From Poseidonocella sp. HB161398 (GTDB lineage: Bacteria; Pseudomonadota; Alphaproteobacteria; Rhodobacterales; Rhodobacteraceae), in assembly GCF_005870025.1 (NCBI RefSeq), contig NZ_VATA01000005.1:144447-208446 (forward strand): a stretch of DNA of 64,000 nt, read 5' to 3'. The translations under genes and the position numbers were made by a program. Numbering within the stretch: the first letter of the stretch is position 1; every line of letters begins with the position of its first letter. Of this stretch, positions 54,295 to 63,177 are shown one piece after another. The notes below the pieces were generated by a model. The model saw nothing but the letters and a program-made list of their open reading frames with translations, did not search any database and had not been told where the DNA came from.

Positions 54295-54395
54295 TGCGGA
54301 TCGACGCCCTGCAAGATGCCAACTGGCTGGCGTCAATGCGGACCTCAGCGGCTTCCGGGAGTCACTGCGTGACTCCGGCGGGTTAGGAGCCAGGC
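54295..54395 (+). pseudogene. Fragment of a gene downstream of the dehydrogenase (dipeptidase-like start)
   Basis: Immediately after the dehydrogenase stop, an ATG (54295) opens 'MRIDALQDANW', which resembles the N-terminus of membrane-dipeptidase (M19-like) proteins that accompany this dehydrogenase in hydroxyproline-type operons. In another frame a 'FRESLRD' stretch follows. The frame closes after 30 codons and the IS5-like remnant begins next. The assignment rests on a dozen residues and is tentative. Confidence 0.35.
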
Positions 54396-55500
54396 ATGAC
54401 GAAGCCCGAGCCTGCCCGCTATCGCAGCACGAACTGGAACTCCTGCAATGCCGCGCTGAAGCGGGCAGGTCGCTCCTGCTCTGGCTGGACAAGGACATGG
54501 CCTGGCGCGCGCCGAAGGCAGGCAAGCCTGGGCGTCCGCGGGTCCTTTCGGAATGAGCAGGATCAGAAGACGGTCCGGGGGAGTCCGGACCGGTCGGCGC
54601 CAGCGGCGAATGGTAAGGGGCGAGGCGTCGAGGGCCGGCCGGGTGGAGCCCTGCCCGGCGCATGCCTTCCAGAGCTGCCTGATGGTTAAGGTGCTCTTCG
54701 GTCTGCCGCTCGGGAAAACGACCGGCATCTTCGAAATGGCCGGCGCGGACTGGCCGGTGCCGAGCTTCTCCACGCCCAGCCGAGGTCAAAGCGAGACGGG
54801 ACCGTGGCGCCAGCGGCACCGCGAAAGCCCGACGAATGAGTGGCTGGCCGGGAAGCACGGCACCCGTCGCCGCCAGCACCGCAAGGTCCCTGGCATGGAC
54901 ACGGCGACCGGCGGCATCCGGGCGGCGGCGTTCACCACCAGCCGAGAGGGGGACAGTCCGGGCCTACCGGAGCTCCTCGACCAGACCTCGAGAGACGAAA
55001 AGATCGGCACGGTCACCGGCAAGCTGCCAGCGGGTGCGCCGTCGCCCATCGGGCTCGGACCGATGGCGCCGCGATGGGCAACTCCGCGCACCGCTGGCAG
55101 CGCCTTCGACACACGCCGGTGCCATGCGGCGATCCTGGCGCGCGGAGGCACCTGGCGCTCGGGCATTCGTTCGGACAGGTAGCAGTCATGCCCTCGCTCC
55201 CATCCGCAGAAGCGGCAGTCTCTGGGAGGAGCGCTGCCCGGCTGCCCTGGCGCGCAACCACATCCCCGGCGACGCGGCCGCGTTCACCGGACTTTCGCGG
55301 CGCCATTGGCGGCACGGTTCCGGCCCACTCTGAAAGCGGCGGTCCGGCGATCATGTCCGCGGCCGGATCAAGGACGCGATGAGCCCCCTCAAGTGCTCCG
55401 GCGAGCGGATTGCCTCGAGGTCACCCGACCGCCAAGATCCACATCCGCGTCATTCGCAGCCGCGCCCTGAGATGCGGCGAACCGGGCACGGAGCCAGAGC
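54396..55500 (+). mobile_element. Shattered IS5-like transposase remnant
   Basis: The pieces follow the order of an IS5-family transposase but change frame several times: 'MTKPEPARYRSTNWNSCNAA' (54396), 'SLLLWLDKDMAWRAPKAGKP' (a second frame, stop at 54554), 'MVKVLFGLPLGKTTGIFEMA' and 'WPVPSFSTPS' (third frame, about 54680-54780), 'WLAGKHGTRRRQHRKV' and 'MDTATGGIRAAAFTTS' (54840-54950), 'LPELLDQ', 'AFDTRRCHAAILARGGT', then 'SLWEERCPAALARN' and the C-terminal 'HVRGRIKDAMSPLKCSGERI' near 55340-55420. No intact frame, and I could not find matching terminal repeats. It is not active. Confidence 0.8.
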
Positions 55501-55513
55501 GATCCTCTACGAA

Positions 55514-55535
55514 TTGTTAACCAAATTCTGAACAA
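55514..55535. promoter_or_regulatory. AT-rich dyad ahead of the GAF kinase gene
   Basis: TTGTT-N12-AACAA lies in a markedly AT-rich stretch (55505-55560) that starts where the IS remnant ends. It probably belongs to the promoter of the kinase gene 130 bp downstream. Boxes cannot be assigned with confidence. Confidence 0.3.
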
Positions 55536-55668
55536 CTAGCGAACACTAACTTTTCCATAAGGCGGTGAGATCTTCCTATCGCGCGGCAGTCAATAATCGC
55601 AAGAAATCAAGTCGCTATCCAAGCTGGCGAGGGGCCCGCTTGCGAAGGGCCAAAATGGGAAACGGCGC

Positions 55669-57027
55669 ATGTTCTCTCACTCAGCTGCGAAAACGAGCCC
55701 GGGCGAACAGAGCAGCGAAGCGTTGCTGCTCCGGATTTTCAATGATTTCGCGATCAATGTGATGAGCATCCCGAACGCCAACGACCTCCTGTGGTACGTG
55801 GCGCAGAACGTCGTCGGGAAGCTGAACTTCGTGGACTGCGTGATCTACACGTCGAATCTCGACGAAACGATCCTGACGCAAGCCGCAGCCCTGGGCGACA
55901 AGAACCCGTTTGGACGCAGCATCATAAACCCGCTTAAAATCCCGTTCGGACAGGGGATTACGGGACGCGTGGCCCAGAACAGAGAGGCCGTCATCGTCGA
56001 GGATCTCCTCCATGACAAGAGCTACATTCCCGATACGAAACCGGCGCGATCGGAAATTTGCGTCCCGATGATCTTCGGGAACCGCGTGGTCGGCGTCATC
56101 GACAGCGAACATCCGGAGCCCGGAGCCTTCGGTCAGACGGAGCTGGAGATACTTACGACAGTTGCCGCCATGACAAGCGCGAAACTGGAGCTCCTGGAGG
56201 AGACGGAGCGTTCGGCGCGACGGTATCATGATCTGGTTGACGCTCACACGCGGCTGACCAGGGAAATCAACAATCGCAAGGCCCTGGAAGCGCAGCTCTT
56301 CGAGGCGCGGCGGCTGGAGGCGATTGGACGGCTTTCCGGCGGCTTCGCGCATGATTTCAACAATATCCTCACGGCCGTTTCGGGAAACCTGGACATACTG
56401 GACGAGGTGATCAGTCCGCGCGACCCCGAAGTCGGCGAATGCCTGGCGGCCGCCCGGACCGCATCCAAGAAGGGCGCCGCGCTGGTCCGCAGCATGCTGG
56501 CCTTCGCGCAACGGGCGCATTTGGAAGCCGAAGTCGTGGATATCCGGGAGCTGGTGGATTCGACGCTCGACTGGAGCAAACGCGTTCTGCCTGACAGCAT
56601 TTCGGTCCGGATCCATCTTTCGGAAAGAGCCTGGCCCACGAAAATAGACCGGAGCGCTGCAGAGAATGCCCTTCTGAACCTGATCGTCAATGCCCGCGAC
56701 GCGATGCCGGACGGTGGCCGGATCGATATCCGAATTGAGAATGTCTCCGTAATGGCGTCTGATCCCGAAGCCCGCATGCTGCAGCTCGAACCCGGAAAAT
56801 TTGTCCGTCTGAGTGTCAGCGACACGGGAACTGGAATACCCGAGCACCAGCTGCAGCAGATATTCGATCCGTTCTTCACGACGAAACCGGCAGGCGAAGG
56901 CACGGGCCTTGGTCTGTCGACCGTGTTCGGCTTCATGCAGCAATCGAAGGGCACCGTCGCCGTCGACTCGAAAATTGGCGAGGGCTCGACGTTTCATCTA
57001 TATTTTTCGGCTATTTCACCCATGTAA
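55669..57027 (+). CDS. GAF-domain sensor histidine kinase (orphan)
   Basis: The protein has 452 residues and no membrane helices, so it is cytoplasmic. A GAF sensor domain covers about 20-175 ('PFGQGITGRVAQNREAVIVE', 'SEICVPMIFGNRVVGVIDSE'), a short coiled-coil linker 178-215, a dimerisation/phosphoacceptor helix with His229 in 'GGFAHDFNNILTAVSGNL', and an ATPase domain with N-box 'ALLNLIVNARDAMPDGG', G1 'VSDTGTGIPE' and G2 'GEGTGLGLSTVFGFM'. The FAHDFNN style marks the HPK4-like kinases that often carry a receiver; none is present here. No partner regulator is adjacent. GC content and codons (AAA, ATA, TTT more frequent) differ from the surroundings, suggesting transfer. Confidence 0.88.
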   Translation: MFSHSAAKTSPGEQSSEALLLRIFNDFAINVMSIPNANDLLWYVAQNVVGKLNFVDCVIYTSNLDETILTQAAALGDKNPFGRSIINPLKIPFGQGITGRVAQNREAVIVEDLLHDKSYIPDTKPARSEICVPMIFGNRVVGVIDSEHPEPGAFGQTELEILTTVAAMTSAKLELLEETERSARRYHDLVDAHTRLTREINNRKALEAQLFEARRLEAIGRLSGGFAHDFNNILTAVSGNLDILDEVISPRDPEVGECLAAARTASKKGAALVRSMLAFAQRAHLEAEVVDIRELVDSTLDWSKRVLPDSISVRIHLSERAWPTKIDRSAAENALLNLIVNARDAMPDGGRIDIRIENVSVMASDPEARMLQLEPGKFVRLSVSDTGTGIPEHQLQQIFDPFFTTKPAGEGTGLGLSTVFGFMQQSKGTVAVDSKIGEGSTFHLYFSAISPM

Positions 57028-57095
57028 TTAACTCAAGTTCAAGGGCATGTCGCAACCAATGGTGGGACCATTTACCCGTTCGGTTGCGAGGATCC

Positions 57096-58136
57096 ATGCA
57101 CGAACCCCCCCTTATCAGCCTGTCCAACCTCAAAAGAGAAAAAGATGAAAAGTATGTCGCGCTCTGTCACGAGATCGGGCAGGCGGCGCAAGACATCGGC
57201 TTTCTGCGGATCTGCGATCATGGAATTGATCTCGACCTGATCGAAGCGACGTACCAGCAGGCCAAGCGATTTTTCTCGATGCCGGAAGAATTCAAAAGCC
57301 AGTACTATATCGGGAAAAGCATCAATCATCGCGGATATGTCCCCTTCAATGAAAAGGGGGATTATCCGGACGAAAAGAACCGGTGCTACGAGGCCTATGA
57401 TCTCGGTCTCGACCTGCCTCACACTGACCCCGACTATTTGGCTGGCAACCGCATTCTAGGGCCGAATGTCTGGCCGGAGCTGCTGGGATTCAAAAGTGTT
57501 GTCGGCGAATACTACAGACAGGTTTCCGCTCTTGGCCGACGTCTCTGCGGGTGCCTGGAGACCCATCTGGGATTGCCGGATGCAGCCATAACAAGCAAGA
57601 TGAGCAAGCCCGTATCGCAATTGCGCCTGCTTCACTACGTGCGCGAGGCGCAGGCAACCGATCCGCGATCCGTGAATATGGGCGCTCATACCGATTATGA
57701 ATGCCTGACGCTTCTGCACACCCGGAACGAGGGGCTTCAGGCAATGACGCGGGATGATACCTGGGTCGATGTTCCCGTAGATCCGGCAACCCTGATCGTG
57801 AATGTCGGCGACATGCTCGAAGCCTGGACCAACGGCATCCTCAGATCGACGCCTCATCGGGTTTTGAACCTGAGTCCGGAACGGTTCTCGCTGCCATATT
57901 TCGTGGCCGCAAACCACGATGCCGAGATCAGGCCCTTCCAGCAGCTCCTTCGGGACGACGAGATGCCGAAATACCAGCCGATTTTCGCGGGGGAGCACCT
58001 TGAACGGATGCTGATGAGAGACTTCCCGTATTTCAGGCGCTCGAAGTCGATCGTATGCAATTCGCACGGTCTGCATCTTGCATCTGCCCAGGCATTGAAC
58101 CCCTTCGAAACCCGTTTGCATGGGAAGGTTGCCTGA
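57096..58136 (+). CDS. 2-oxoglutarate/Fe(II)-dependent oxygenase, isopenicillin N synthase-like
   Basis: The protein has 346 residues. An N-terminal DIOX_N-like region ('IGQAAQDIGFLRICDHGID', 27-45) is followed by the jelly-roll core. Iron ligands are His198 and Asp200 ('MGAHTDYECL') and His254 ('RSTPHRVLN'); the 2-oxoglutarate-binding Arg263-x-Ser265 is in 'PERFSLPYF'. The enzyme should hydroxylate, desaturate or cyclise a small molecule, often an amino acid, but no substrate is identifiable. ATG 57096 follows GCGAGG; a TTG 12 nt upstream is unlikely. The exporter gene begins 2 nt after the stop. GC is lower than the genome background. Confidence 0.9.
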   Translation: MHEPPLISLSNLKREKDEKYVALCHEIGQAAQDIGFLRICDHGIDLDLIEATYQQAKRFFSMPEEFKSQYYIGKSINHRGYVPFNEKGDYPDEKNRCYEAYDLGLDLPHTDPDYLAGNRILGPNVWPELLGFKSVVGEYYRQVSALGRRLCGCLETHLGLPDAAITSKMSKPVSQLRLLHYVREAQATDPRSVNMGAHTDYECLTLLHTRNEGLQAMTRDDTWVDVPVDPATLIVNVGDMLEAWTNGILRSTPHRVLNLSPERFSLPYFVAANHDAEIRPFQQLLRDDEMPKYQPIFAGEHLERMLMRDFPYFRRSKSIVCNSHGLHLASAQALNPFETRLHGKVA

Positions 58137-58138
58137 CA

Positions 58139-58783
58139 ATGCCGGAACTGGAGATAATCATCGCAGTCACTCTCGCCGGTTTCGCCCTTAGCCTGACGCC
58201 GGGACCGTCCATGTTGTACGTATTGTCCCGGAGCGTCGGGCAAAGCCGTTCTGCGGGTTTGGCTTCCGCGATCGGCTTGAGCTTGGGAGGTGTCCTGTTG
58301 GCGGTTGCGACGGCCTTTGGAATGGCGGCGCTTCTCAAAACTGCGGACTGGTTGATCTTGACCCTCCGCTATGCCGGTTCAGCGTACCTGGCATGGCTTG
58401 GAGCCAGCATGGTAATTCGCGCGCGCGACAAAGCGCAGCAAGCGCTTGAAGTTGACGCCATTGAACGGGAGAATTTGCCAGGCATCATTTGGCAGGGCGC
58501 ATTGGTGGAGCTTTTCAATCCGAAAACCATTCTGTTCTTCGCGCTCTTCCTGCCGCCATTTGTCAGTTCGGACATGGAAATGATAAGCGACATAAATGGC
58601 AGGCTTCAGCTCATGATCCTCGGCATCCTCGTGCCGTTGACCGCGCTTCCCTCTGACCTTGCAGTGGCGTTTCTCGGCGGCACATTGGCCAAGTCCATTA
58701 ATCGCCAAAGCAAATTGCGAGAATACCTGGCATACGGGTGCGGCCTTGTCTTGATTGGCATCGCGATCAGCCTGCAAATGTGA
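58139..58783 (+). CDS. LysE/RhtB-family amino-acid exporter
   Basis: The protein has 214 residues with about six hydrophobic helices. It opens with the LysE signature 'AVTLAGFALSLTPGPSMLYV' (residues 9-28) and continues with 'YLAWLGASMVIRAR' and 'ALVELFNPKTILFFALFLPP', diagnostic of the RhtB branch. It exports an amino acid or derivative. The 2-nt gap behind the oxygenase gene implies co-translation, so the two probably act on one compound: modify, then export (inference). Confidence 0.9.
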   Translation: MPELEIIIAVTLAGFALSLTPGPSMLYVLSRSVGQSRSAGLASAIGLSLGGVLLAVATAFGMAALLKTADWLILTLRYAGSAYLAWLGASMVIRARDKAQQALEVDAIERENLPGIIWQGALVELFNPKTILFFALFLPPFVSSDMEMISDINGRLQLMILGILVPLTALPSDLAVAFLGGTLAKSINRQSKLREYLAYGCGLVLIGIAISLQM

Positions 58784-59333
58784 GGGCAGCGAATCGGACC
58801 GGAAACCGCGCGGCTCCGCGCCCCTGATCCAGCCGATCCGTTGCCCGTGCATGACCACCTTCGGGAATTTCCAGAGGACGCTGATCCAGGCCGTGCCCTG
58901 GGCGAGGCTTCGGCCATCTCTGCAGGCCGACCCGCGCGCGCCCTGCAGAGCGGAACCCGCCGGTCGAAATGGGCAGTCCCGGACGCCCGGGCAGAGCATT
59001 TCCGCCGTTCCCCCCGGCCCGGTGCCCGCGCAATCCGCGGCGGTTGTCCGCGGCAAGGCTGCTTGCGGACCCGGGCCGGACCCGGGCTGGGCATCTCCAT
59101 GCCCTTCCGCTCGGAAGGCGCGGGCAGCGCATCCGTTCGCCCGGAGGCGCACCGCACCGCGGCGGTGGGAGCGGAACATCATCCCCGCGCGCAGCAGCTG
59201 CGCCCCGGGAGCGGGCGCGATCCGCGCTCTTTCCCGGGCCGCCCGGGCTTCTCCCTCCGGCAGCTCGGCCTGTTCGGCAGCGCCACCGCGGGTTTCAGTT
59301 GCCGGAATCCCGGATCGGCGGAATACTGCGCGC
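58784..59333. other. 550-bp spacer, return to high GC
   Basis: Sequence composition switches back to the very GC-rich background here, marking the right edge of the low-GC block. Open frames carry no motifs. No gene is supported. Confidence 0.5.
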
Positions 59334-59954
59334 ATGGAACCGGTCCCGCTGGTGCATGTCCTGGATGACGATCCCTCGATGCGCAGCGCGGTATCGAGCC
59401 TGCTGCGGTCTGTCGGCATCGAAGTGCAGACCTACGGTTCCGTCCGCGAGTTCCTCGAGGCCGGGCGGCCGGATGTCGAAGGCTGCCTGGTCCTCGACAT
59501 CCGCATGCCCGGCACCGGCGGCCTGGAACTGCAGGAACAGCTTCAGTCCCTTGGCGTGCAGCTTCCGGTCGTGCTGATGACCGGCTTCGGCGACATCCCG
59601 ATGACCGTCCGCGGCATGCGCGCGGGGGCGGTCGATTTCCTTGCCAAGCCGTTCCGCGACCAGGACATGCTCGACGCGGTGTCGGCGGCGCTGGCCCGCG
59701 ACCGGGTGCGGCGGGCGTCCGGGCGCGAAAGGGCAGAGGCCGAGGCGCGGCTGGCGACGCTGTCGCCGCGCGAGCGGCAGGTGATGGAGCTGGTCGTCGA
59801 GGGGCTGATGAACAAGCAGGTCGCGGGCGAGCTGGGGCTGAGCCTGGTGACGGTCAAGATCCACCGCGGCGCCGCCATGCGCAAGATGGGCGCGCGGACG
59901 CTTCCCGACCTGGTGCGGCTGGCCGCGCTTCTCGGCCTCGGCCGCAGCGGCTAA
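59334..59954 (+). CDS. FixJ-family response regulator (receiver plus LuxR helix-turn-helix)
   Basis: The protein has 206 residues. In the receiver domain (5-118) the acidic pocket is Asp11-13, the phosphoacceptor Asp55 ('LVLDIRMPG'), Thr83 and Lys105 ('LAKPF'). The LuxR/GerE helix-turn-helix lies at 147-200 ('LSPRERQVMELVVEGLMNKQ', 'VTVKIHRGAAMRKM'). It is probably phosphorylated by the PAS kinase encoded downstream and activates transcription. 'MEPVPLVHVLDDDPSM' gives a proper domain start; the open frame upstream is spacer. Confidence 0.9.
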   Translation: MEPVPLVHVLDDDPSMRSAVSSLLRSVGIEVQTYGSVREFLEAGRPDVEGCLVLDIRMPGTGGLELQEQLQSLGVQLPVVLMTGFGDIPMTVRGMRAGAVDFLAKPFRDQDMLDAVSAALARDRVRRASGRERAEAEARLATLSPRERQVMELVVEGLMNKQVAGELGLSLVTVKIHRGAAMRKMGARTLPDLVRLAALLGLGRSG

Positions 59955-59968
59955 CACCTGGGTATGAT
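59954..59968. promoter_or_regulatory. GGTATGAT motif copy 1
   Basis: ACACCTGGGTATGAT sits in the 87-bp gap between the FixJ-like gene and the single receiver gene. It matches copy 2 (61997-62011, ATACCAAGGTATGAT) at 12 of 15 positions, including ACC-N2-GGTATGAT. It is a candidate binding site for the LuxR-type regulator encoded next to it. Confidence 0.45.
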
Positions 59969-60041
59969 TTTCATGGCAGACACATGAGCGCTAGAGTCGG
60001 ACCGGAAGGCGGCCCCATCGCCGCCCGGAAAGGACCAGCCG

Positions 60042-60410
60042 GTGTTCGCCAATCCCCTCGTGGCCATCGTCGACGACGATGCCTCGTTCCGTGCCGCCCT
60101 CGAAGGCTTCCTGCGGTCGCTCGGCTGCCGGGCCCTGGGCTTTGCCTCGGCCGAGGACTTCCTGCAATCCGGCGCCCCGGACCGGGTCGGCTGCGTGGTG
60201 TCGGACATCCAGATGCCCGGCATGAGCGGCATCGAGCTGGCCCGCACGCTCGGGGCGCGGGACCGCGGCGCGGCGGTGATCCTGGTCACGGCCCTGGCCG
60301 GGGAGCAATGGCCGAGGGCCGCCCGGGAGAGCGGCGCGGTGTGCCTGCTGCAGAAGCCCTTCGATCCGCAGGAGCTGGCCCTTTGCCTCTCGCGGGCGAT
60401 GGGCGGGTAG
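60042..60410 (+). CDS. Single-domain response regulator (receiver only)
   Basis: The protein has 122 residues, a complete receiver with no output domain: acidic Asp11-13, phosphoacceptor Asp55 in 'VVSDIQMPGMSG', Thr83 and Lys105 ('LLQKPF'). It starts at a GTG (60042) behind GGAAAGGA. It may act as a phosphate sink or relay between the PAS kinase and the FixJ-like protein. It lies 25 nt before the kinase gene, so they are co-transcribed. Confidence 0.88.
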   Translation: MFANPLVAIVDDDASFRAALEGFLRSLGCRALGFASAEDFLQSGAPDRVGCVVSDIQMPGMSGIELARTLGARDRGAAVILVTALAGEQWPRAARESGAVCLLQKPFDPQELALCLSRAMGG

Positions 60411-60435
60411 GGCACAGCGGAACCGGAGCGGCCGC

Positions 60436-62010
60436 ATGACCGGCGGGCTCGGCGGGTTCCTCGACCTGATCCCCGAAAGCGTCCTCTTGCGCCGGACCGA
60501 CGGGCTGATCCTGGAATGGAACGCCGCCGCCGAGACGCTCTACGGGCTGCCCCGCGCCCGCGCGATCGGCCGGTTCGCCGCCGATCTCTTCGGCACCGGC
60601 GCCGGACCGGAGGAGGCGCTGGCCGCGCTCGAGAGCACCGGCGCCTGGGAAGGCGCGCTGCCGCGGCCGGGGGCGGATGGCCGGGACCGGATCGTGCATG
60701 TCCGCTGGCGCCGCGGCGAGGGCCCGGAGGCGGCCATTGTCGAGACCGGCCGCGACATCACCGCCGAACGCGCCGCGGCGGAGGCGCTGCGCAAGAGCGA
60801 GCACCGCTACCGCAACCTGTTCCAGGCCATGGCCGCCTCGTTCTGGGAACTCGATTTCTTCCCGGTGGGCGAGATGCTCTACCGGCTGAGGAAATCCGGC
60901 GCGGTGGCGGACTGGCCCGGCCATTTCGCGGCGAACCCGGCGCTGGTGCGCGAGATGATGCGGGCCACCCGGGTGATCGACGTCAACGAGCAGACCGTCG
61001 CCACCTTCGGCCGGGCAGGCGGCGGCAAGGAGGAGCTGCTGCGCTCGGTGGAGCCGTTCTGGCCGGAGGCCAGTTCCGGCGTTTTCGCCGCCTCGGTGGC
61101 CGCGGCGGTCGGCGGGGCGCCGAATTTCTCGGCCGAGACCCGGCTCCGGACCATCGACGGGCGGGAATTCCCGGCGCTCTTCACCGCCTGCTTTCCGGCC
61201 GACACGATGAACAAGGGCACGCTGCTCGTCGGGGTGATCGACCTCAGCGAACTGGTGGCGGCGCAGCAGGCGCTGGCGCGGATGCAGGACGAGATGGCCC
61301 ATGCGGCGCGGGTCTCGATGCTGGGCGAGCTTGCCGCCTCGATCGCCCACGAGATCAACCAGCCGCTCGGCGCCATTGCCGCCCATGCCGCCGCCGGGCA
61401 GCGCTGGCTCGACCGCGATCCGCCGGAACTCGACGAGGTGCGCGCGCTGATGGCCAGTGTCGGCGCCGATGCCTGCCGCGCGGCCGATATCGTCGGCCGG
61501 GTGCGGGCGATGGCCTCGGGCCACGCGCCCGAGCCGGGACCGGTGCCCGTCAATGCCGTGATCGCCGATGCGGTGACCTTCCTCAACCACGAGATCCGCC
61601 GCAGCGGCACCCGGGTCGAGACCCGGCTCTGCCGCTCGGACCCCGTGGTTCTGGCCGACCGGGTGCAGCTGCAGCAGGTGGTGGTCAATCTGGCGATGAA
61701 CGCGCTGCAGGCGATGGCGGACACCCCCGCGCCGCTGCTGTCCCTCGAGACCGGGACCCGCGGCGGCCGCGTCCTTCTGGGCATTGCCGATACCGGTCCC
61801 GGTGTCGCCGCGGAGGTGCTGCCCCGGCTTTTCGACAGCTTCTTCACCACCCGCGCCACCGGCATGGGCATGGGCCTGGCCATCGCGCGCGGCATCGCCG
61901 GGCGGTTCGGCGGCGAGATCCGCGCCGGGAACCGCCCCGGCGGCGGCGCGCTGTTCGAGGTCGACCTGCCCGTCTGCCCTGGCGGCATCCTCGCTCATAC
62001 CAAGGTATGA
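60436..62010 (+). CDS. PAS-domain sensor histidine kinase
   Basis: The protein has 524 residues without membrane helices. There are two PAS-like regions (about 5-110, 'LLRRTDGLILEWNAAAETLY'; and 125-270, 'IDVNEQTVATFGRAGGGKEE'). The phosphoacceptor His305 is in 'GELAASIAHEINQPLGAIAA', the FixL/DctB-like HisKA class. ATPase motifs are N 'VVNLAMNALQAMADTP', G1 'IADTGPGVAAE' and G2 'GMGMGLAIARGIAG'. It senses a cytoplasmic signal and feeds the two receivers encoded just before. The palindrome CATACC-AA-GGTATG covers its last codons and stop. Confidence 0.92.
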   Translation: MTGGLGGFLDLIPESVLLRRTDGLILEWNAAAETLYGLPRARAIGRFAADLFGTGAGPEEALAALESTGAWEGALPRPGADGRDRIVHVRWRRGEGPEAAIVETGRDITAERAAAEALRKSEHRYRNLFQAMAASFWELDFFPVGEMLYRLRKSGAVADWPGHFAANPALVREMMRATRVIDVNEQTVATFGRAGGGKEELLRSVEPFWPEASSGVFAASVAAAVGGAPNFSAETRLRTIDGREFPALFTACFPADTMNKGTLLVGVIDLSELVAAQQALARMQDEMAHAARVSMLGELAASIAHEINQPLGAIAAHAAAGQRWLDRDPPELDEVRALMASVGADACRAADIVGRVRAMASGHAPEPGPVPVNAVIADAVTFLNHEIRRSGTRVETRLCRSDPVVLADRVQLQQVVVNLAMNALQAMADTPAPLLSLETGTRGGRVLLGIADTGPGVAAEVLPRLFDSFFTTRATGMGMGLAIARGIAGRFGGEIRAGNRPGGGALFEVDLPVCPGGILAHTKV

Positions 62011-62011
62011 T
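61996..62011. promoter_or_regulatory. GGTATGAT motif copy 2 (CATACC-AA-GGTATG palindrome)
   Basis: This 14-bp palindrome with a 2-bp centre overlaps the kinase stop codon and stands about 270 bp upstream of the first hydrolase gene. It is the more symmetric form of copy 1 and could place the hydrolase genes under the FixJ-like regulator. Confidence 0.5.
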
Positions 62012-62281
62012 CCGCGGGGCCCGAGGGACGATTTCCCCGCTGCCCCACCTCCGCCATCCTGAGTGACAGAAGGCGCCCGAGAGGGCAGGGGAGCCAGAGG
62101 CGGCCGCGGAAAACGGCCCCCCCTGAGCTCCCGGACACCACGCACCGTGCCGCTGTCCCGCGGCCCGGCCCTGGGGCGCAAGCCCCCTGCCGCCCCGCCC
62201 GACGCATGCTGCTCCGCCCGGCCATCGCCGCATGGGGCTCTCTCCTGCCTGCCCAGACTGCAACTCCGAGGAGGAAATCCG

Positions 62282-63154
62282 ATGGACCAGATCGTCCGCC
62301 CCCGCACCGCCGCCACCGTTCCCACCCGCCATGCCGAAAGCCGCGGCCGGCGCCTTGCCTACCGGCAGATCGGCACCGGTCCCGACCTGATCCTCGCGCT
62401 GCGCTTCCGCGGCGTGATGGACAGCTGGGACCCGGCCTTCCTCGATGCGCTGGCGCGGGACTTCACCGTCACCGTCTTCGACTATTCCGGCCTCGGCCAG
62501 TCGACCGGCACGCCCTCCTATATCCGCGCCGACATGGCGCAGGACGTGCTCGACCTCGCCGACGCGCTGGGGATCGGGCGCTTCGTTCTGGGCGGCTGGT
62601 CGCTCGGCGGCGTCGCGGTGCAGGTCTTCGCCGCCGAGCACCCCGAGCGGGTCAGCCACCTGGTCCTGATCGGTACCACCCCGCCGGGACCGCAGCCCCA
62701 CGGCCAGGAGCCGGTCTTCTACGAGACCGCGCTGAAGCCCGAGAACGACCTCGAGGACGAACTCGTGCTGTTCTTCGAGCCCGCCTCCGCCGCCAGCCGC
62801 GCCGCGGGCACCGCCTCGCACCAGCGCATCGCCGCGCGCAGCGCCGATCCCAGCCCGCCAGTGCCGCAGGAGACCTTCCTCGCGCTCCTGAAGGCCTCGT
62901 CCGACCCGGAGGCGATCTTTCCCGATCCCGGCGACCGCTACGGCGCCTTCTTCCGCGGCACGGAGATGCCGGTTCTGGTCATTTCCGGCGATCACGAGAT
63001 CGTCTTCCCGGTGGAGAACTGGCACGCGCTGAACCGCGCCTGGCCGACGCTGCATCTCGTCACCATCCCGCAGGCGGGCCATGGCCCGCAGCACCAGCAG
63101 CCTGTCTTCACCGCCGCGCTGATCGCGGGCTTCACCCGCAGCACCCCGCTCTGA
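62282..63154 (+). CDS. Alpha/beta hydrolase
   Basis: The protein has 290 residues. The nucleophile elbow is '[11 protein letters not shown]' with Ser107, the acid is the Asp in '[10 protein letters not shown]', and the His is in 'IPQAGHGPQ'. The usual oxyanion 'HG' after strand 3 is replaced by '[12 protein letters not shown]'. It hydrolyses an ester, lactone or similar; the exact substrate is unclear. GGAGGAAATCCG precedes ATG 62282. A second hydrolase follows after 23 nt, probably in one operon, downstream of the two-component genes. Confidence 0.87.
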   Translation: MDQIVRPRTAATVPTRHAESRGRRLAYRQIGTGPDLILALRFRGVMDSWDPAFLDALARDFTVTVFDYSGLGQSTGTPSYIRADMAQDVLDLADALGIGRFVLGGWSLGGVAVQVFAAEHPERVSHLVLIGTTPPGPQPHGQEPVFYETALKPENDLEDELVLFFEPASAASRAAGTASHQRIAARSADPSPPVPQETFLALLKASSDPEAIFPDPGDRYGAFFRGTEMPVLVISGDHEIVFPVENWHALNRAWPTLHLVTIPQAGHGPQHQQPVFTAALIAGFTRSTPL

Positions 63155-63177
63155 GCGGCCATCGAAGGAGACACGGC

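Noticed and set aside
54052..54879. 275-codon minus-strand frame
   Set aside because: It runs antisense through the pseudogene and IS remnant and has no family resemblance.
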